Assembly (NCBI RefSeq): GCF_900113415.1
Contig: NZ_FOPH01000002.1
Span: 186,001-250,000 of the forward strand
Source of the DNA: Oribacterium sp. WCC10
Lineage (GTDB): Bacteria; Bacillota; Clostridia; Lachnospirales; Lachnospiraceae
DNA: 64,000 nt
Direction of reading: 5' to 3'
Shown: positions 52,813-61,637 of the stretch, in pieces
Layout: each line of letters opens with the position of its first letter
Numbering within the stretch: position 1 is the first letter of the stretch
Position numbers and translations under genes: made by a program
Notes under the pieces: model-generated
The model's database searches: none
What the model was told of the DNA's origin: nothing
Seen by the model: only the letters and a program-made list of their open reading frames with translations

Positions 52813-54093
52813 ATGGCTGATACATACAGAGAAAACAGAAAAAATGAATTGAGAAGGAGGGTGGTGGATACCGACCGCCTTCTCGAACAGGAAAAGAACA
52901 GAAAACACGAGGATCGAGTGGTCAAAGGACCGCACCGTATCCTGGTGTTTTTGCTGATATTGATCATCATTTTGGTAATGGTGGCAGCAGGTTACTACTT
53001 TTTACACAGACAGTATCAGAGCTTTACAGTGAACTGGACTTCAGATTTTACTGCTGAAGAAGGTGCTGTGGAGTCTGATTATGAAGATTACCAGATATAT
53101 GGTGAAGGCCTTCTTAAGGTTACGAGAGACGGTGCTACATACATCAATTCCGCAGGCAAAGTTATATGGAATCAGGCGTATGAAATGAACAATCCGTATG
53201 TTACCGTTAACGGTGACTATTGCGCCATCGGTGATCAGGGCAAGACAACGATATTTATCATGAATACATCGGGAACAACCGGACAGGCGGAGACCAATCT
53301 GCCTATCAACAAGCTTTCCGTTTCGGAAACAGGTGTGGTATATGCGCTTCTTGAGGATTCTGCTGCAAGTTACATTACGGTATTCACAAGAGAAGGTGCT
53401 GCTTTGGACATTTCCATAAAGTCCATCCTTGACGGAGACGGCTATCCTGTTGATATATCGGTGTCACCTGACGGAACAGAACTGATTGCCTCTTTTGCAT
53501 ATATAGAAGCGGGTTCTATACAGAACAAGATCATATTTTACAATCTTGACGAGATAGGACAGAATGCAGGAAACAACAGAGTTGTGGGAGGTTTCACAGA
53601 TGATTTCACCGGACATCTTGCAGGGCGTGTTCATTTTTCAGACAATACCCATGCCCAGGCTTTCTATGACGGAGGAATCGCTTTCTTCAGTACAAAGGTG
53701 CTGACCAGTCCTGAACTTTTGAATAAGGTAGAGATACCCGATACCATACGTTCAATAACATATTCCGGAGATTATGTGGGGGCAATTACTCTTAATTCTG
53801 ATGAGAATGTCTCTGCGGCATACAATATGACTATCTATCGTGTCAACGGACAGACTGTTTTTTCAGTCCCGGTATCGTTCAATGTAACCGGTTTTGATAT
53901 TGATAACGGTATGGTATTTCTTTACAATGATAAAAATCTGAGAGTTTATGATATGAGAGGTAATATCAAGTATGACGGAAGTCTGGACAGGCCTGTATCG
54001 AAAGTCAAGGCGGTGACAAAGTCTGCCGGACCTTTCGGAATGGATATCCTTGTCGGAAGCTCAGGTTTTATGGAGTCTGTTAAGCTCAAATAA
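52813..54093 (+). CDS. DUF5711-type membrane-anchored beta-propeller-like protein
   Basis: A 426-aa protein. A short charged N-terminal tail is followed by one membrane helix (ILVFLLILIIILVMVAAGYY, about residues 44-63) and an outside region of repeated beta segments ending in FDIDNGMVFLYND and RVYDMRGNIKYDG, consistent with a propeller. DUF5711 is a family of unknown function common in Lachnospiraceae. No clear ribosome site precedes the ATG. A -10-like TATAGT ends 5 nt upstream of the ATG (weak -35), so a leaderless mRNA is possible. Confidence 0.75.
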   Translation: MADTYRENRKNELRRRVVDTDRLLEQEKNRKHEDRVVKGPHRILVFLLILIIILVMVAAGYYFLHRQYQSFTVNWTSDFTAEEGAVESDYEDYQIYGEGLLKVTRDGATYINSAGKVIWNQAYEMNNPYVTVNGDYCAIGDQGKTTIFIMNTSGTTGQAETNLPINKLSVSETGVVYALLEDSAASYITVFTREGAALDISIKSILDGDGYPVDISVSPDGTELIASFAYIEAGSIQNKIIFYNLDEIGQNAGNNRVVGGFTDDFTGHLAGRVHFSDNTHAQAFYDGGIAFFSTKVLTSPELLNKVEIPDTIRSITYSGDYVGAITLNSDENVSAAYNMTIYRVNGQTVFSVPVSFNVTGFDIDNGMVFLYNDKNLRVYDMRGNIKYDGSLDRPVSKVKAVTKSAGPFGMDILVGSSGFMESVKLK

Positions 54094-54118
54094 AAATCAC
54101 GAAAAAGGAGAGGCTGCT

Positions 54119-55072
54119 ATGAATCAGTATGTTGTTGGCATTGATGTTGGAGGAACTACGGTAAAATGTGGTATTTTTACCATCACAGGCGTACTTATGG
54201 ACAAGTGGGAGGTTCCTACAAGAAAGGAAGATGAAGGAAGATATGTCTTACCGGATGTGGCAGATTCTCTGAAGGCTCATCTTGCCGGGAAGAAAATCGA
54301 ACTTAACGATGTTGAAGGTATCGGCATCGGTGTTCCGGGTCCTGTTGAGCCCAATGGCTATGTTCATGTCTGTGTGAATCTCGGATGGCATGATCACTGG
54401 CCGGCAAAGGAGATGCAGGAACTTATGGGTGGAAACATCAGATGTGCTGCCGGAAATGATGCCAATGTTGCTGCTCTCGGCGAGATGTGGCAGGGCGGCG
54501 GAAAGGGCCACGACAATATACTTATGGTGACACTTGGAACAGGTGTTGGCGGTGGACTGATCATTGATGGACATATAATTGCCGGTGTACATGGAGCCGG
54601 AGCTGAGATAGGGCACATTCATGTGAGAGACGGAGAGCCGGAGAAATGTAACTGTGGAGGTCACGGATGTCTTGAGCAGGTGGCAAGTGCTACAGGTATA
54701 GTTCGAGAGGCGAAGAGAACTCTTGAAGCTTCCGACGAAGCATCAGCCATGAGAGACTTTGGAGATGCACTTACTGCCAAGGATGTATGTGATTGTGCAA
54801 AGGCAGGAGATCCTCTTGCTGTTAAGAGTCTCGGAACAAGCCTTAAGTATCTGGCGCTGGTTCTGTCTCAGATTTCAATGGTTGCAGATCCTGAGCTTTA
54901 CGTTATAGGTGGTGGAGTTTCAAGGGCCGGACAGTATCTCATTGACGGAATAAAGAAGTATTATGATGAACTCACTCCGCTTCTTAAAGAGAAGGCAGAG
55001 ATAACACTTGCTACACTTGGCAATGATGCCGGCATCTACGGAAGTGCGAGACTTGTACTCGGTAATGAATAA
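54119..55072 (+). CDS. ROK-family glucokinase
   Basis: A 317-aa protein from the ATG at 54119 (AAGGAGAGG 6 nt upstream). The phosphate-1 motif is VVGIDVGGTTVKCGIF, the catalytic Asp follows in AAGNDANVAALGE, and the ROK zinc motif is CNCGGHGCLEQ. It phosphorylates glucose or a related sugar with ATP. It sits between DUF5711 and a histidine kinase gene, 16 bp from the latter. Confidence 0.9.
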   Translation: MNQYVVGIDVGGTTVKCGIFTITGVLMDKWEVPTRKEDEGRYVLPDVADSLKAHLAGKKIELNDVEGIGIGVPGPVEPNGYVHVCVNLGWHDHWPAKEMQELMGGNIRCAAGNDANVAALGEMWQGGGKGHDNILMVTLGTGVGGGLIIDGHIIAGVHGAGAEIGHIHVRDGEPEKCNCGGHGCLEQVASATGIVREAKRTLEASDEASAMRDFGDALTAKDVCDCAKAGDPLAVKSLGTSLKYLALVLSQISMVADPELYVIGGGVSRAGQYLIDGIKKYYDELTPLLKEKAEITLATLGNDAGIYGSARLVLGNE

Positions 55073-55087
55073 GCAGGCATACTGACA

Positions 55088-56506
55088 TTGAAAAAATCAT
55101 TATTCACCAAATTTATAATCGCATATATCATCTTCGGTGTGCTGGGATTTGCGGTTGTTGCTTTGCTGTCATCGAGACTTACCTACAGATATCTTCTTCA
55201 GGAGAGGGCTAACAGTCTTTACAGTGAGGCAACATTGATTGCGACGACCTATTCAGAAACCAGACATACAAGTCTCAGTGAAGAAGTGGTAAATGAACAG
55301 ATGAATGCGGTTTCCACATTCCTGCATGTCGATATCTGGATAGTGGACAGAAACGGATATATACTGAGTGATGCTGCCGGAGCAAGTCATAAGGGTCAGA
55401 GTATTGAGGCTTTTGATACGACACGTACGGGAAGCAGATACGAGGTAGGAACATATCATGATATGTTTCCGTCGGATGTGCTTACGGTTATGGCTCCGGT
55501 TACGAGAGATTACAATACTATAGGATATGTGATCATTCACAATTCTGTACAGAATATTCTTTCATCACAGTATGAGATACTCAATATCGTATATGTGACT
55601 GCGCTTATCATCTTCCTGCTGTCGCTGGTTATCCTTATAGTCTTTTACATCATAGTTTACCGACCGTTGAAGAAGATAACTATAGGCGCTACAAAATATG
55701 CAGCAGGTGACTATGCATATAAGATTGAAACCGGTGCTCTCGATGAGATGGGATACCTTGCAGAAACACTGAACTTTATGTCGGATGAGATATCTAAGGC
55801 TGATGACTATCAGAAGCAGTTCATAGCTAATGTAAGTCATGATTTCAGATCGCCTTTAACATCAATTAAAGGTTATCTGGAAGCCATACTTGACGGTACG
55901 GTGCCAAAGGAACTGGAGGAAAAGTATCTCAGGCGACTCATATCCGAAACCGAAAGACTTACCAAGCTGACGCAATCCATGTTGAGTCTTGGATCTCTTG
56001 ATAAAAAGGGATTTCTCAGCAGAACCAACTTTGATATCAATCGCGTGATCAGAGATGTGTGTGCAAGCTTTGAAATGACCTGCCAGAAAAAAGAGATAGT
56101 TTTTGAACTTACCTTTGCGGAAAAGAAGGAGATGGTCTTTGCGGATTACTCTAAGATACAGCAGGTGCTATACAATCTCATAGATAATGCGCTTAAGTTC
56201 AGTAACCCGAAATCATCCATCAGGATAAAGACAGGTATCAGAGGAAATAAGGTGTTTATATCCGTTAAGGATACGGGGATAGGTATTCCCAAGTCTGATC
56301 TCGGCAAAATCTGGGACAGATTTTATAAGGCGGATCAGTCGAGAGGAAAGGACAGGCATGGCACAGGTCTTGGACTCAGCATTGTCAAGTCCATAATCAA
56401 TGCCCATGGAGAGAACATAGACTGTATATCTACAGAGGGAGTTGGGACGGAATTTATATTTGCGTTGATGCCGGCATACTACCCGGATCAGAAAACAGAT
56501 GAATAG
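55088..56506 (+). CDS. Sensor histidine kinase (HAMP, HisKA, HATPase)
   Basis: A 472-aa protein. Two membrane helices (about 7-30 and 160-184) flank an outside sensor. HAMP follows, then the H box FIANVSHDFRSPLTSIKGYL, the N box NLIDNALKFSNP, and G boxes DTGIGIPKSD and GTGLGLSIV. The start is the TTG at 55088; no strong ribosome site. It is transcribed away from the ROK gene and is convergent with a response regulator, its likely partner. Confidence 0.88.
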   Translation: MKKSLFTKFIIAYIIFGVLGFAVVALLSSRLTYRYLLQERANSLYSEATLIATTYSETRHTSLSEEVVNEQMNAVSTFLHVDIWIVDRNGYILSDAAGASHKGQSIEAFDTTRTGSRYEVGTYHDMFPSDVLTVMAPVTRDYNTIGYVIIHNSVQNILSSQYEILNIVYVTALIIFLLSLVILIVFYIIVYRPLKKITIGATKYAAGDYAYKIETGALDEMGYLAETLNFMSDEISKADDYQKQFIANVSHDFRSPLTSIKGYLEAILDGTVPKELEEKYLRRLISETERLTKLTQSMLSLGSLDKKGFLSRTNFDINRVIRDVCASFEMTCQKKEIVFELTFAEKKEMVFADYSKIQQVLYNLIDNALKFSNPKSSIRIKTGIRGNKVFISVKDTGIGIPKSDLGKIWDRFYKADQSRGKDRHGTGLGLSIVKSIINAHGENIDCISTEGVGTEFIFALMPAYYPDQKTDE

Positions 56507-56532
56507 AAGATCATTTCGATGATTTGAAAGAA

Positions 56533-56567
56533 AAAAGAGTGAACCCGCATAATTGGTTCGCTCTTTT
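56533..56567. terminator. Bidirectional terminator between kinase and regulator
   Basis: AAAAGAGTGAACC / GGTTCGCTCTTTT with a 9-nt loop and A- and T-rich ends on both sides, between convergent genes. Confidence 0.88.
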
Positions 56568-56616
56568 CTTATAATTGGGTTTAATCTATTGATAGAATCA
56601 GTGTTTTATTGGGATT

Positions 56617-57363
56617 TTATCCAACCCGGAACTTATAGCCGATACCCCATACGGTTGAAATCTCCCATTCGGTATTGCCTGAGATTTTTTCGCGGAGACG
56701 CTTTATATGTACATCTACAGTACGGCTGTCGCCGGCAAATTCATACCCCCAAATGTGATCAAGAAGCTGTTCACGAGTAAAGACCTGATTGGGAGATGAA
56801 GCCAGGAAGAACAGAAGTTCAAGTTCCTTTGGAGGCATCTCAACAGCGTGACCTCTGTAAAAAACAGAGTAGTTTGTTTTGTTGATAATGAGATCAGTAT
56901 ATTCGATGAAATTACCGCTTCTCAAAGCCTCTTCGCTTTCACTTTGGACGTGACTTCGTGTTGTTTCAGCTGAGGACTCTGCGGTCTGCTCATGCTGATA
57001 TCTGCGTAGTACCGCTTTCACACGAGCAACCAGCTCCTTTGATTCAAAGGGTTTTATCATGTAGTCGTCAGCACCAAGCTCAAGACCGAGTACCTTGTCA
57101 AAAGTTTCTCCTTTGGCAGAGAGCATGATGATAGGTACAGGGCTTGTAGTTCGCAGTCTACGGCATACTTCATAGCCGTCTATGCCCGGAAGCATAAGAT
57201 CCAGTATTACAAGATTCGGTTTGTATTCAGGAAAAATCTTAAGTGCTTCTTCACCATCTTCGGCGCATGTCGTGTCGAACATTTCTTTTTCGAGATATAG
57301 AGATATGAGTTCCGATATGGAAGGGTCATCATCAACTATAAGAATTTTCTGCTTTTCAGCCAT
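56617..57363 (-). CDS. OmpR/PhoB-family response regulator
   Basis: A 248-aa protein from the ATG at 57363 (AAAGGGG upstream; a longer frame to 57390 has none). The receiver has the acidic pair IVDDDPS and the phospho-Asp in NLVILDLMLPGIDG, with Lys in MIKPFESKEL. The C-terminal winged helix has ELLFFLASSPNQVFTREQLL. It is the likely partner of the kinase at 55088, which is unusual in being convergent instead of in one operon. Confidence 0.9.
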   Translation of the reverse strand: MAEKQKILIVDDDPSISELISLYLEKEMFDTTCAEDGEEALKIFPEYKPNLVILDLMLPGIDGYEVCRRLRTTSPVPIIMLSAKGETFDKVLGLELGADDYMIKPFESKELVARVKAVLRRYQHEQTAESSAETTRSHVQSESEEALRSGNFIEYTDLIINKTNYSVFYRGHAVEMPPKELELLFFLASSPNQVFTREQLLDHIWGYEFAGDSRTVDVHIKRLREKISGNTEWEISTVWGIGYKFRVG

Positions 57364-57557
57364 TTTTTCCCCTTTGGGCTTTTGAGCCACAAAAATATTT
57401 TGATATATGGGGCAAAGGCGCTAAATCACGTACAATAACGTAACTATAGACCTTATGCCCACAGCACACACAATCGTTTGATCAAAACAGGAAACCTTCA
57501 GAATTCCTTTGAATTGCTCTAAGGAGGCACTGATTATATCAGTGTTTCCTCAGAACC

Positions 57558-57643
57558 TCCGGCGTCAGGGCACGGATTTTCAAAGGAAGTTGATGCTTCG
57601 CATCGAAAATCCTGTTGGGAAAACGCTTTAATCAGCGTTTCCC
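57558..57643. repeat. Dispersed hairpin repeat, copy B
   Basis: It begins with the same 20 nt as copy A (47680). It ends with GGGAAAACGCT / AGCGTTTCCC. The middle also folds: GGATTTTC / GAAAATCC enclosing GATGC / GCATC. It sits 13 bp from the mutS2 stop codon. The preceding gap 57364-57557 has one more hairpin (about 57523-57551) and no gene. Confidence 0.75.
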
Positions 57644-57656
57644 TAAGTTGCGTGAT

Positions 57657-60149
57657 TCATTTCTTGAAAAATACGATAGTAACACCATCCTGTCCCTCGC
57701 CAAATTCACCGAGTCTGAAGGAATCGACATACTTTAGCTTCTTCAGCTGCTGGTGAACGGCTTTCCTAAGAGCTCCGGTTCCGCGTCCGTGTACAACACG
57801 TGCCTGTGGCAGGTGGGCAAGGTAAGCATCATCAAGGTACTTCTGGAGTTCAGGAATGGCCTCGGATGTAGTCATGCCGATGAGGTTGATCTCCGGAGAT
57901 ATACCGAGAGTTTTCTGCATGCGGATGTTTCCGCCGGAAGTGCTGCCTTTTTTTTGTTTACTGCCGATATCTATGCCAGGGCCGGTGACTTTTCCGCTCT
58001 CTACAAACTCAATATCCCGTACAGATACCTTGGTTCGTATGATACCTGCGGTAACATACAGTTCTCCCTTGTGATCAGGAAGGGTAGATACGGTGGCATT
58101 GATATTCATGGATGCTACGTGAACAATGTCTCCGATATGAAGATTTCTGGCTGATACAGGTTTGGCCGGACCCTTCTGTTTCTGTATCCCTGAGAGACTC
58201 GCCTGTGTTTCGCGAAGTTTTCTGTTGAGCGTGGATCTGGTCTTTTCGGCATCCAGAGTTGCGGACCCGTTTTGCTCATGCTTTCTAAGCTCCTTGACAA
58301 TGCTGTCAGCAGTTTCTTTGGCTTCGGATAGAATCTGCGCAGCTTCTTCACGTGCCTTTTGAAGGAGCTTATCGCGTCCCTTCTCGACTCCGCGGGAATT
58401 CTCCCGTGCTCGACGCTTATATTCCTCGATCTCTGCTTTATACCGTTCGATCTCCTGCTTTTCCCGTTCAATAGTTACACGGCTCTCCTCGAGACTGGTA
58501 ATAACATCTTCGAACTTGACATCTTCCTGTTCAAGTCTGTTCCTGGCATCATCAATAATATAGGAAGGAAGTCCGAGCTTGCTGGAAATAGCAAAGGCAT
58601 TGGACTTGCCTGGGACGCCGATGAGAAGACGATAAGTTGGGCTCAGAGTGGTCACATCAAACTCACAGCTTGCGTTTTCAACACCCGGAGTGGATAGTGC
58701 ATAAACCTTGATTTCGGCGTAGTGGGTTGTGGCTACGGTTCTTGTCTTCATATTGTGAAGGAAGTTGAGTATAGCCATGGCGAGAGCGGCACCCTCCGTG
58801 GGATCCGTTCCGGCGCCAAGTTCATCAAAGAGGCACAGACTGTGACTGTCCGCCTTTTCAAGGATCCTGACGGTATTGGTCATATGAGCCGAGAATGTAG
58901 ACAGGCTCTGTTCTATGGACTGCTCGTCACCGATGTCTGCAAATATCTCTTCGAAAACTGCAAGCTCCGAACCTTCGGCGGCAGGAATGAAGAGACCTGA
59001 CTGGCCCATAAGCTGGAAAAGACCGATTGTCTTGAGACAAACTGTTTTACCGCCTGTGTTGGGACCGGTGATGACAAGCATGTCGAAATCTTTTCCGAGA
59101 TAAACTGTAGTGGGAACCACTTTCTTCGGATCAATCAGTGGATGTCTTCCGGCAATGATAGAGATATAGTATCGATCATTGAAGATCGGCATGGTGGCAT
59201 GTATGGATTCTGCGAACTTTGCCTTGGCAAACACGAAATCCAGATGAGCCAGAATCTCTATATCGTTATGGATCACTGATGTATAAGGCATGAGCGAACC
59301 GGAGAGAGTTTCCAGGACTTTCTCAATTTCCTTTTTCTCCTCTGCTTCAAGCTCCTTTATATCATTGTTGAGCTTCACGATACTCATAGGTTCGATGAAT
59401 AATGTTGAACCTGTTGAACTCTGGTCATGCACCATGCCAGGGAAGCTTGATTTGTACTCTGACTTCACAGGGAGACAGTAACGGCCGTCACGCATGGTGA
59501 TTACGGCATCCTGAAGCATGGCTCTCGAACTGTTTAAAATGTTGTTAAGGGATGAATGTATACGATCCTCCAGTGTACGCTTTTTCTTTCGTACAGAGAG
59601 AAGCCCTGCACTTGCGTCATCCGCAACAGTATCTTCGGAAAGGATGCATCGTAGTATCTCTTTGTTGACCTGGGTCAGCGGTTCGATATCACGAAAATAA
59701 CCGGAGAGGCTGTCGTCTTCGGTCTGTTCCTTCAGCTTCTCCGGATCCGGCTGATTTTTAGTGTAGTGAGCATTGAGCCTTACTGCACGTGGTACAGGGG
59801 CTTTCTTTTCGGCTGATTTTTCACTGTCTCTGGCATAGGCTTTTGCCCGACCGGCAACTGTAAGCGCACCGCTTATCTGAAGAAGTTCCGCAATGGAAAG
59901 GGATGCAGCGATATCAAGTCGCTTGAGACTTCCGTCCACATCTTTGACTCCTGAAAATGACAGGTTTCCGTAAAGACCTATTCGAAGCATGGCAGCATCT
60001 GTTTCTGCCAGTGACTGCTGTATCTCATCCAGGTCTGAGGAGGGCAAAAGCTCTCTGACAAGCTGCTTGCCCTTTTGAGAGTTGGCGTAGCCCTCGAGAC
60101 GTTCTTTTATCTTATTAAATTCCAATGTGTTTAAAGCTTTATCATTCAT
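57657..60149 (-). CDS. mutS2: MutS2 endonuclease / ribosome-rescue ATPase
   Basis: An 830-aa protein. It has the MutS core, Walker A GPNTGGKTVCLKTIGL, Walker B CLFDELGAGTDPTEG, and the C-terminal Smr nuclease domain with VVHGRGTGALRKAV. A charged insertion (about residues 105-140) lies in the N-terminal domain. MutS2 acts on branched DNA and, in Bacillus, on collided ribosomes. There is no Shine-Dalgarno. An extended -10 box (TGATATACT) ends exactly 7 nt before the ATG, so the mRNA may be leaderless. The hairpin repeat copy B is just past its stop. Confidence 0.93.
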   Translation of the reverse strand: MNDKALNTLEFNKIKERLEGYANSQKGKQLVRELLPSSDLDEIQQSLAETDAAMLRIGLYGNLSFSGVKDVDGSLKRLDIAASLSIAELLQISGALTVAGRAKAYARDSEKSAEKKAPVPRAVRLNAHYTKNQPDPEKLKEQTEDDSLSGYFRDIEPLTQVNKEILRCILSEDTVADDASAGLLSVRKKKRTLEDRIHSSLNNILNSSRAMLQDAVITMRDGRYCLPVKSEYKSSFPGMVHDQSSTGSTLFIEPMSIVKLNNDIKELEAEEKKEIEKVLETLSGSLMPYTSVIHNDIEILAHLDFVFAKAKFAESIHATMPIFNDRYYISIIAGRHPLIDPKKVVPTTVYLGKDFDMLVITGPNTGGKTVCLKTIGLFQLMGQSGLFIPAAEGSELAVFEEIFADIGDEQSIEQSLSTFSAHMTNTVRILEKADSHSLCLFDELGAGTDPTEGAALAMAILNFLHNMKTRTVATTHYAEIKVYALSTPGVENASCEFDVTTLSPTYRLLIGVPGKSNAFAISSKLGLPSYIIDDARNRLEQEDVKFEDVITSLEESRVTIEREKQEIERYKAEIEEYKRRARENSRGVEKGRDKLLQKAREEAAQILSEAKETADSIVKELRKHEQNGSATLDAEKTRSTLNRKLRETQASLSGIQKQKGPAKPVSARNLHIGDIVHVASMNINATVSTLPDHKGELYVTAGIIRTKVSVRDIEFVESGKVTGPGIDIGSKQKKGSTSGGNIRMQKTLGISPEINLIGMTTSEAIPELQKYLDDAYLAHLPQARVVHGRGTGALRKAVHQQLKKLKYVDSFRLGEFGEGQDGVTIVFFKK

Positions 60150-60156
60150 GCATCTC

Positions 60157-60165
60157 AGTATATCA
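60157..60165 (-). promoter_or_regulatory. Extended -10 promoter of mutS2
   Basis: On the minus strand: TGATATACT, with 7 nt between the box and the ATG at 60149. No good -35; the TGN extension supports it. Confidence 0.55.
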
Positions 60166-60179
60166 AATGCATCAAGTTT

Positions 60180-60201
60180 TTGCCACTTTCTTGCGTGGCA
60201 A
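60180..60201. promoter_or_regulatory. Inverted repeat between divergent mutS2 and HtrA-like promoters
   Basis: TTGCCAC, 8-nt spacer, GTGGCAA: a perfect 7-bp dyad. It overlaps the -35 of the rightward promoter and lies just upstream of the leftward -10, the right position for a shared operator. Confidence 0.5.
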
Positions 60202-60219
60202 TTGCTAGTTGTATATAAT
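60191..60219 (+). promoter_or_regulatory. Promoter of the HtrA-like gene
   Basis: -35 TTGCGT (60191-60196), 17-nt spacer, -10 TATAAT (60214-60219). Predicted +1 is at about 60226-60227, on the start codon. Confidence 0.7.
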
Positions 60220-60226
60220 AAAAGCT

Positions 60227-61519
60227 ATGGGTGATAATGACTTTATTAAAGAGAATATAGTAGGGCGGCAGGATAGCTGGAAAAAGAGTGCCAGACACTA
60301 TGGCCGTATAGCATTATCGGCTGTTTTATTCGGTATACTCAGTGCCGGGACCTTTGCGATGGTGGAACCGGTGATCGGAAGTCATCTGAAGAAGGATGAG
60401 CCAGAGACGGTTCATTTTGAGACTGAGCCGGAAACTCAGGAGGCAGAGACCCGGACGGAAACTGTGGCTCCTGAAACTGAGAAGGAAACAGAGGCACCAG
60501 AGGAGACTGTGCCGGTAGAGGATATTGTCAGAGATGAGATACGGAGCTATGAGTATAGCATCGAGGACTATAGACGGATGAACAGCGTTCTGAAAAAGAT
60601 TGCCACCAGTGCGGATCATTCTATCGCAGAGGTCAGGAGCAGAGTCAGGTCCAGTGATCTTTTCGGTCAGGTGGAAAGACCGGGAAACAGTTCTACAGGT
60701 GTAGTTATTGCCAGAACTTCAGGTGAGGTGTTGATACTTACTTCTGACTCGGTGATAAAAGAAGCAGGCAATATAGAAGTTGTCTTCTACGGAGACAGGA
60801 ACTATCCCGCATCGGTTAAAGCTGTCGATGAAGTTGATGGTATTGCTGTGGTTTCAGTTCCCATGTCCAGCCTCACATACAGAGATGGTCAGGAGGTACG
60901 TACCATTTCTCTTGGTGATTCGAACATGCTTCAACGCGGAGATATAGTGATTGCGGTGGGAGCTCCTGCAGGAACATATATGTCGTCAACTGTAGGATCC
61001 ATAGCATCTGTTTCATTTAATAAACTATATGCTGACGGAAACATCAAGGATATGATAGCGGACATAGACATTGATCCTGCATACGGAAGTTTCATCATCG
61101 ACACGGACGGAGAACTGGTGGGATGGGTGCTTCCTGATTCCGAAGGTTCTTCCCACGGATATGAACGGATAGTGGGAATCTCGGATTTTCTGGATGTGAT
61201 TGAGACAATGTCAAACGGCACCGAGTATGCATATCTCGGATTGAAGGTTCAGGAGATGACTCAGGATATGTCAAAGGCCGGTCTTCCTGATGGATTGTAT
61301 ATAAGTGAGTGCATTCAGAATTCTCCTGCATATAATGCCGGTATCCAGAACGGGGATGTTCTTGTGGGAATTAATGAGACAGAGATCAGGAATATGTCGG
61401 ATTATCGTACTGTACTTAAGGAACTTCAGACAGGTGATGAAGCTGACGTTACTGTGATGAGGCAGAATGGTGCAGAGTATGCCACTGTACATTTCAGTGT
61501 TACCATTGCAGGAAGATAA
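60227..61519 (+). CDS. HtrA/DegP-like protein lacking the catalytic triad, with PDZ
   Basis: 430 aa from the ATG at 60227. One membrane anchor (about 24-46) is followed by a Glu/Thr/Pro-rich spacer. The trypsin-like domain then runs from ~150 to 325, and a PDZ domain (NAGIQNGDVLVGINETEI) ends the protein. Compared with HtrA, the catalytic His position reads LTSDSVI (usually TNNHV), the Asp position DGIAVVSV (usually DLAV), and the Ser motif DPAYGSFII (usually GNSGGP): all three are lost. It should bind, not cut, proteins. No ribosome site; probable leaderless mRNA. Confidence 0.85.
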   Translation: MGDNDFIKENIVGRQDSWKKSARHYGRIALSAVLFGILSAGTFAMVEPVIGSHLKKDEPETVHFETEPETQEAETRTETVAPETEKETEAPEETVPVEDIVRDEIRSYEYSIEDYRRMNSVLKKIATSADHSIAEVRSRVRSSDLFGQVERPGNSSTGVVIARTSGEVLILTSDSVIKEAGNIEVVFYGDRNYPASVKAVDEVDGIAVVSVPMSSLTYRDGQEVRTISLGDSNMLQRGDIVIAVGAPAGTYMSSTVGSIASVSFNKLYADGNIKDMIADIDIDPAYGSFIIDTDGELVGWVLPDSEGSSHGYERIVGISDFLDVIETMSNGTEYAYLGLKVQEMTQDMSKAGLPDGLYISECIQNSPAYNAGIQNGDVLVGINETEIRNMSDYRTVLKELQTGDEADVTVMRQNGAEYATVHFSVTIAGR

Positions 61520-61573
61520 AAAACATGATAGTATGAGCGACGTATATTTCCGATGAAATGACGCGTATATATT

Positions 61574-61605
61574 TCAAGTCTCGCGTTGCGGGACTTGATT
61601 TTTTA
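61574..61605 (+). terminator. Terminator of the HtrA-like gene
   Basis: TCAAGTCTCGC-GTT-GCGGGACTTGA (one G-U) followed by TTTTTT. Confidence 0.85.
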
Positions 61606-61637
61606 AACTGGATTATAAAATTAGAAAGACAATATTT

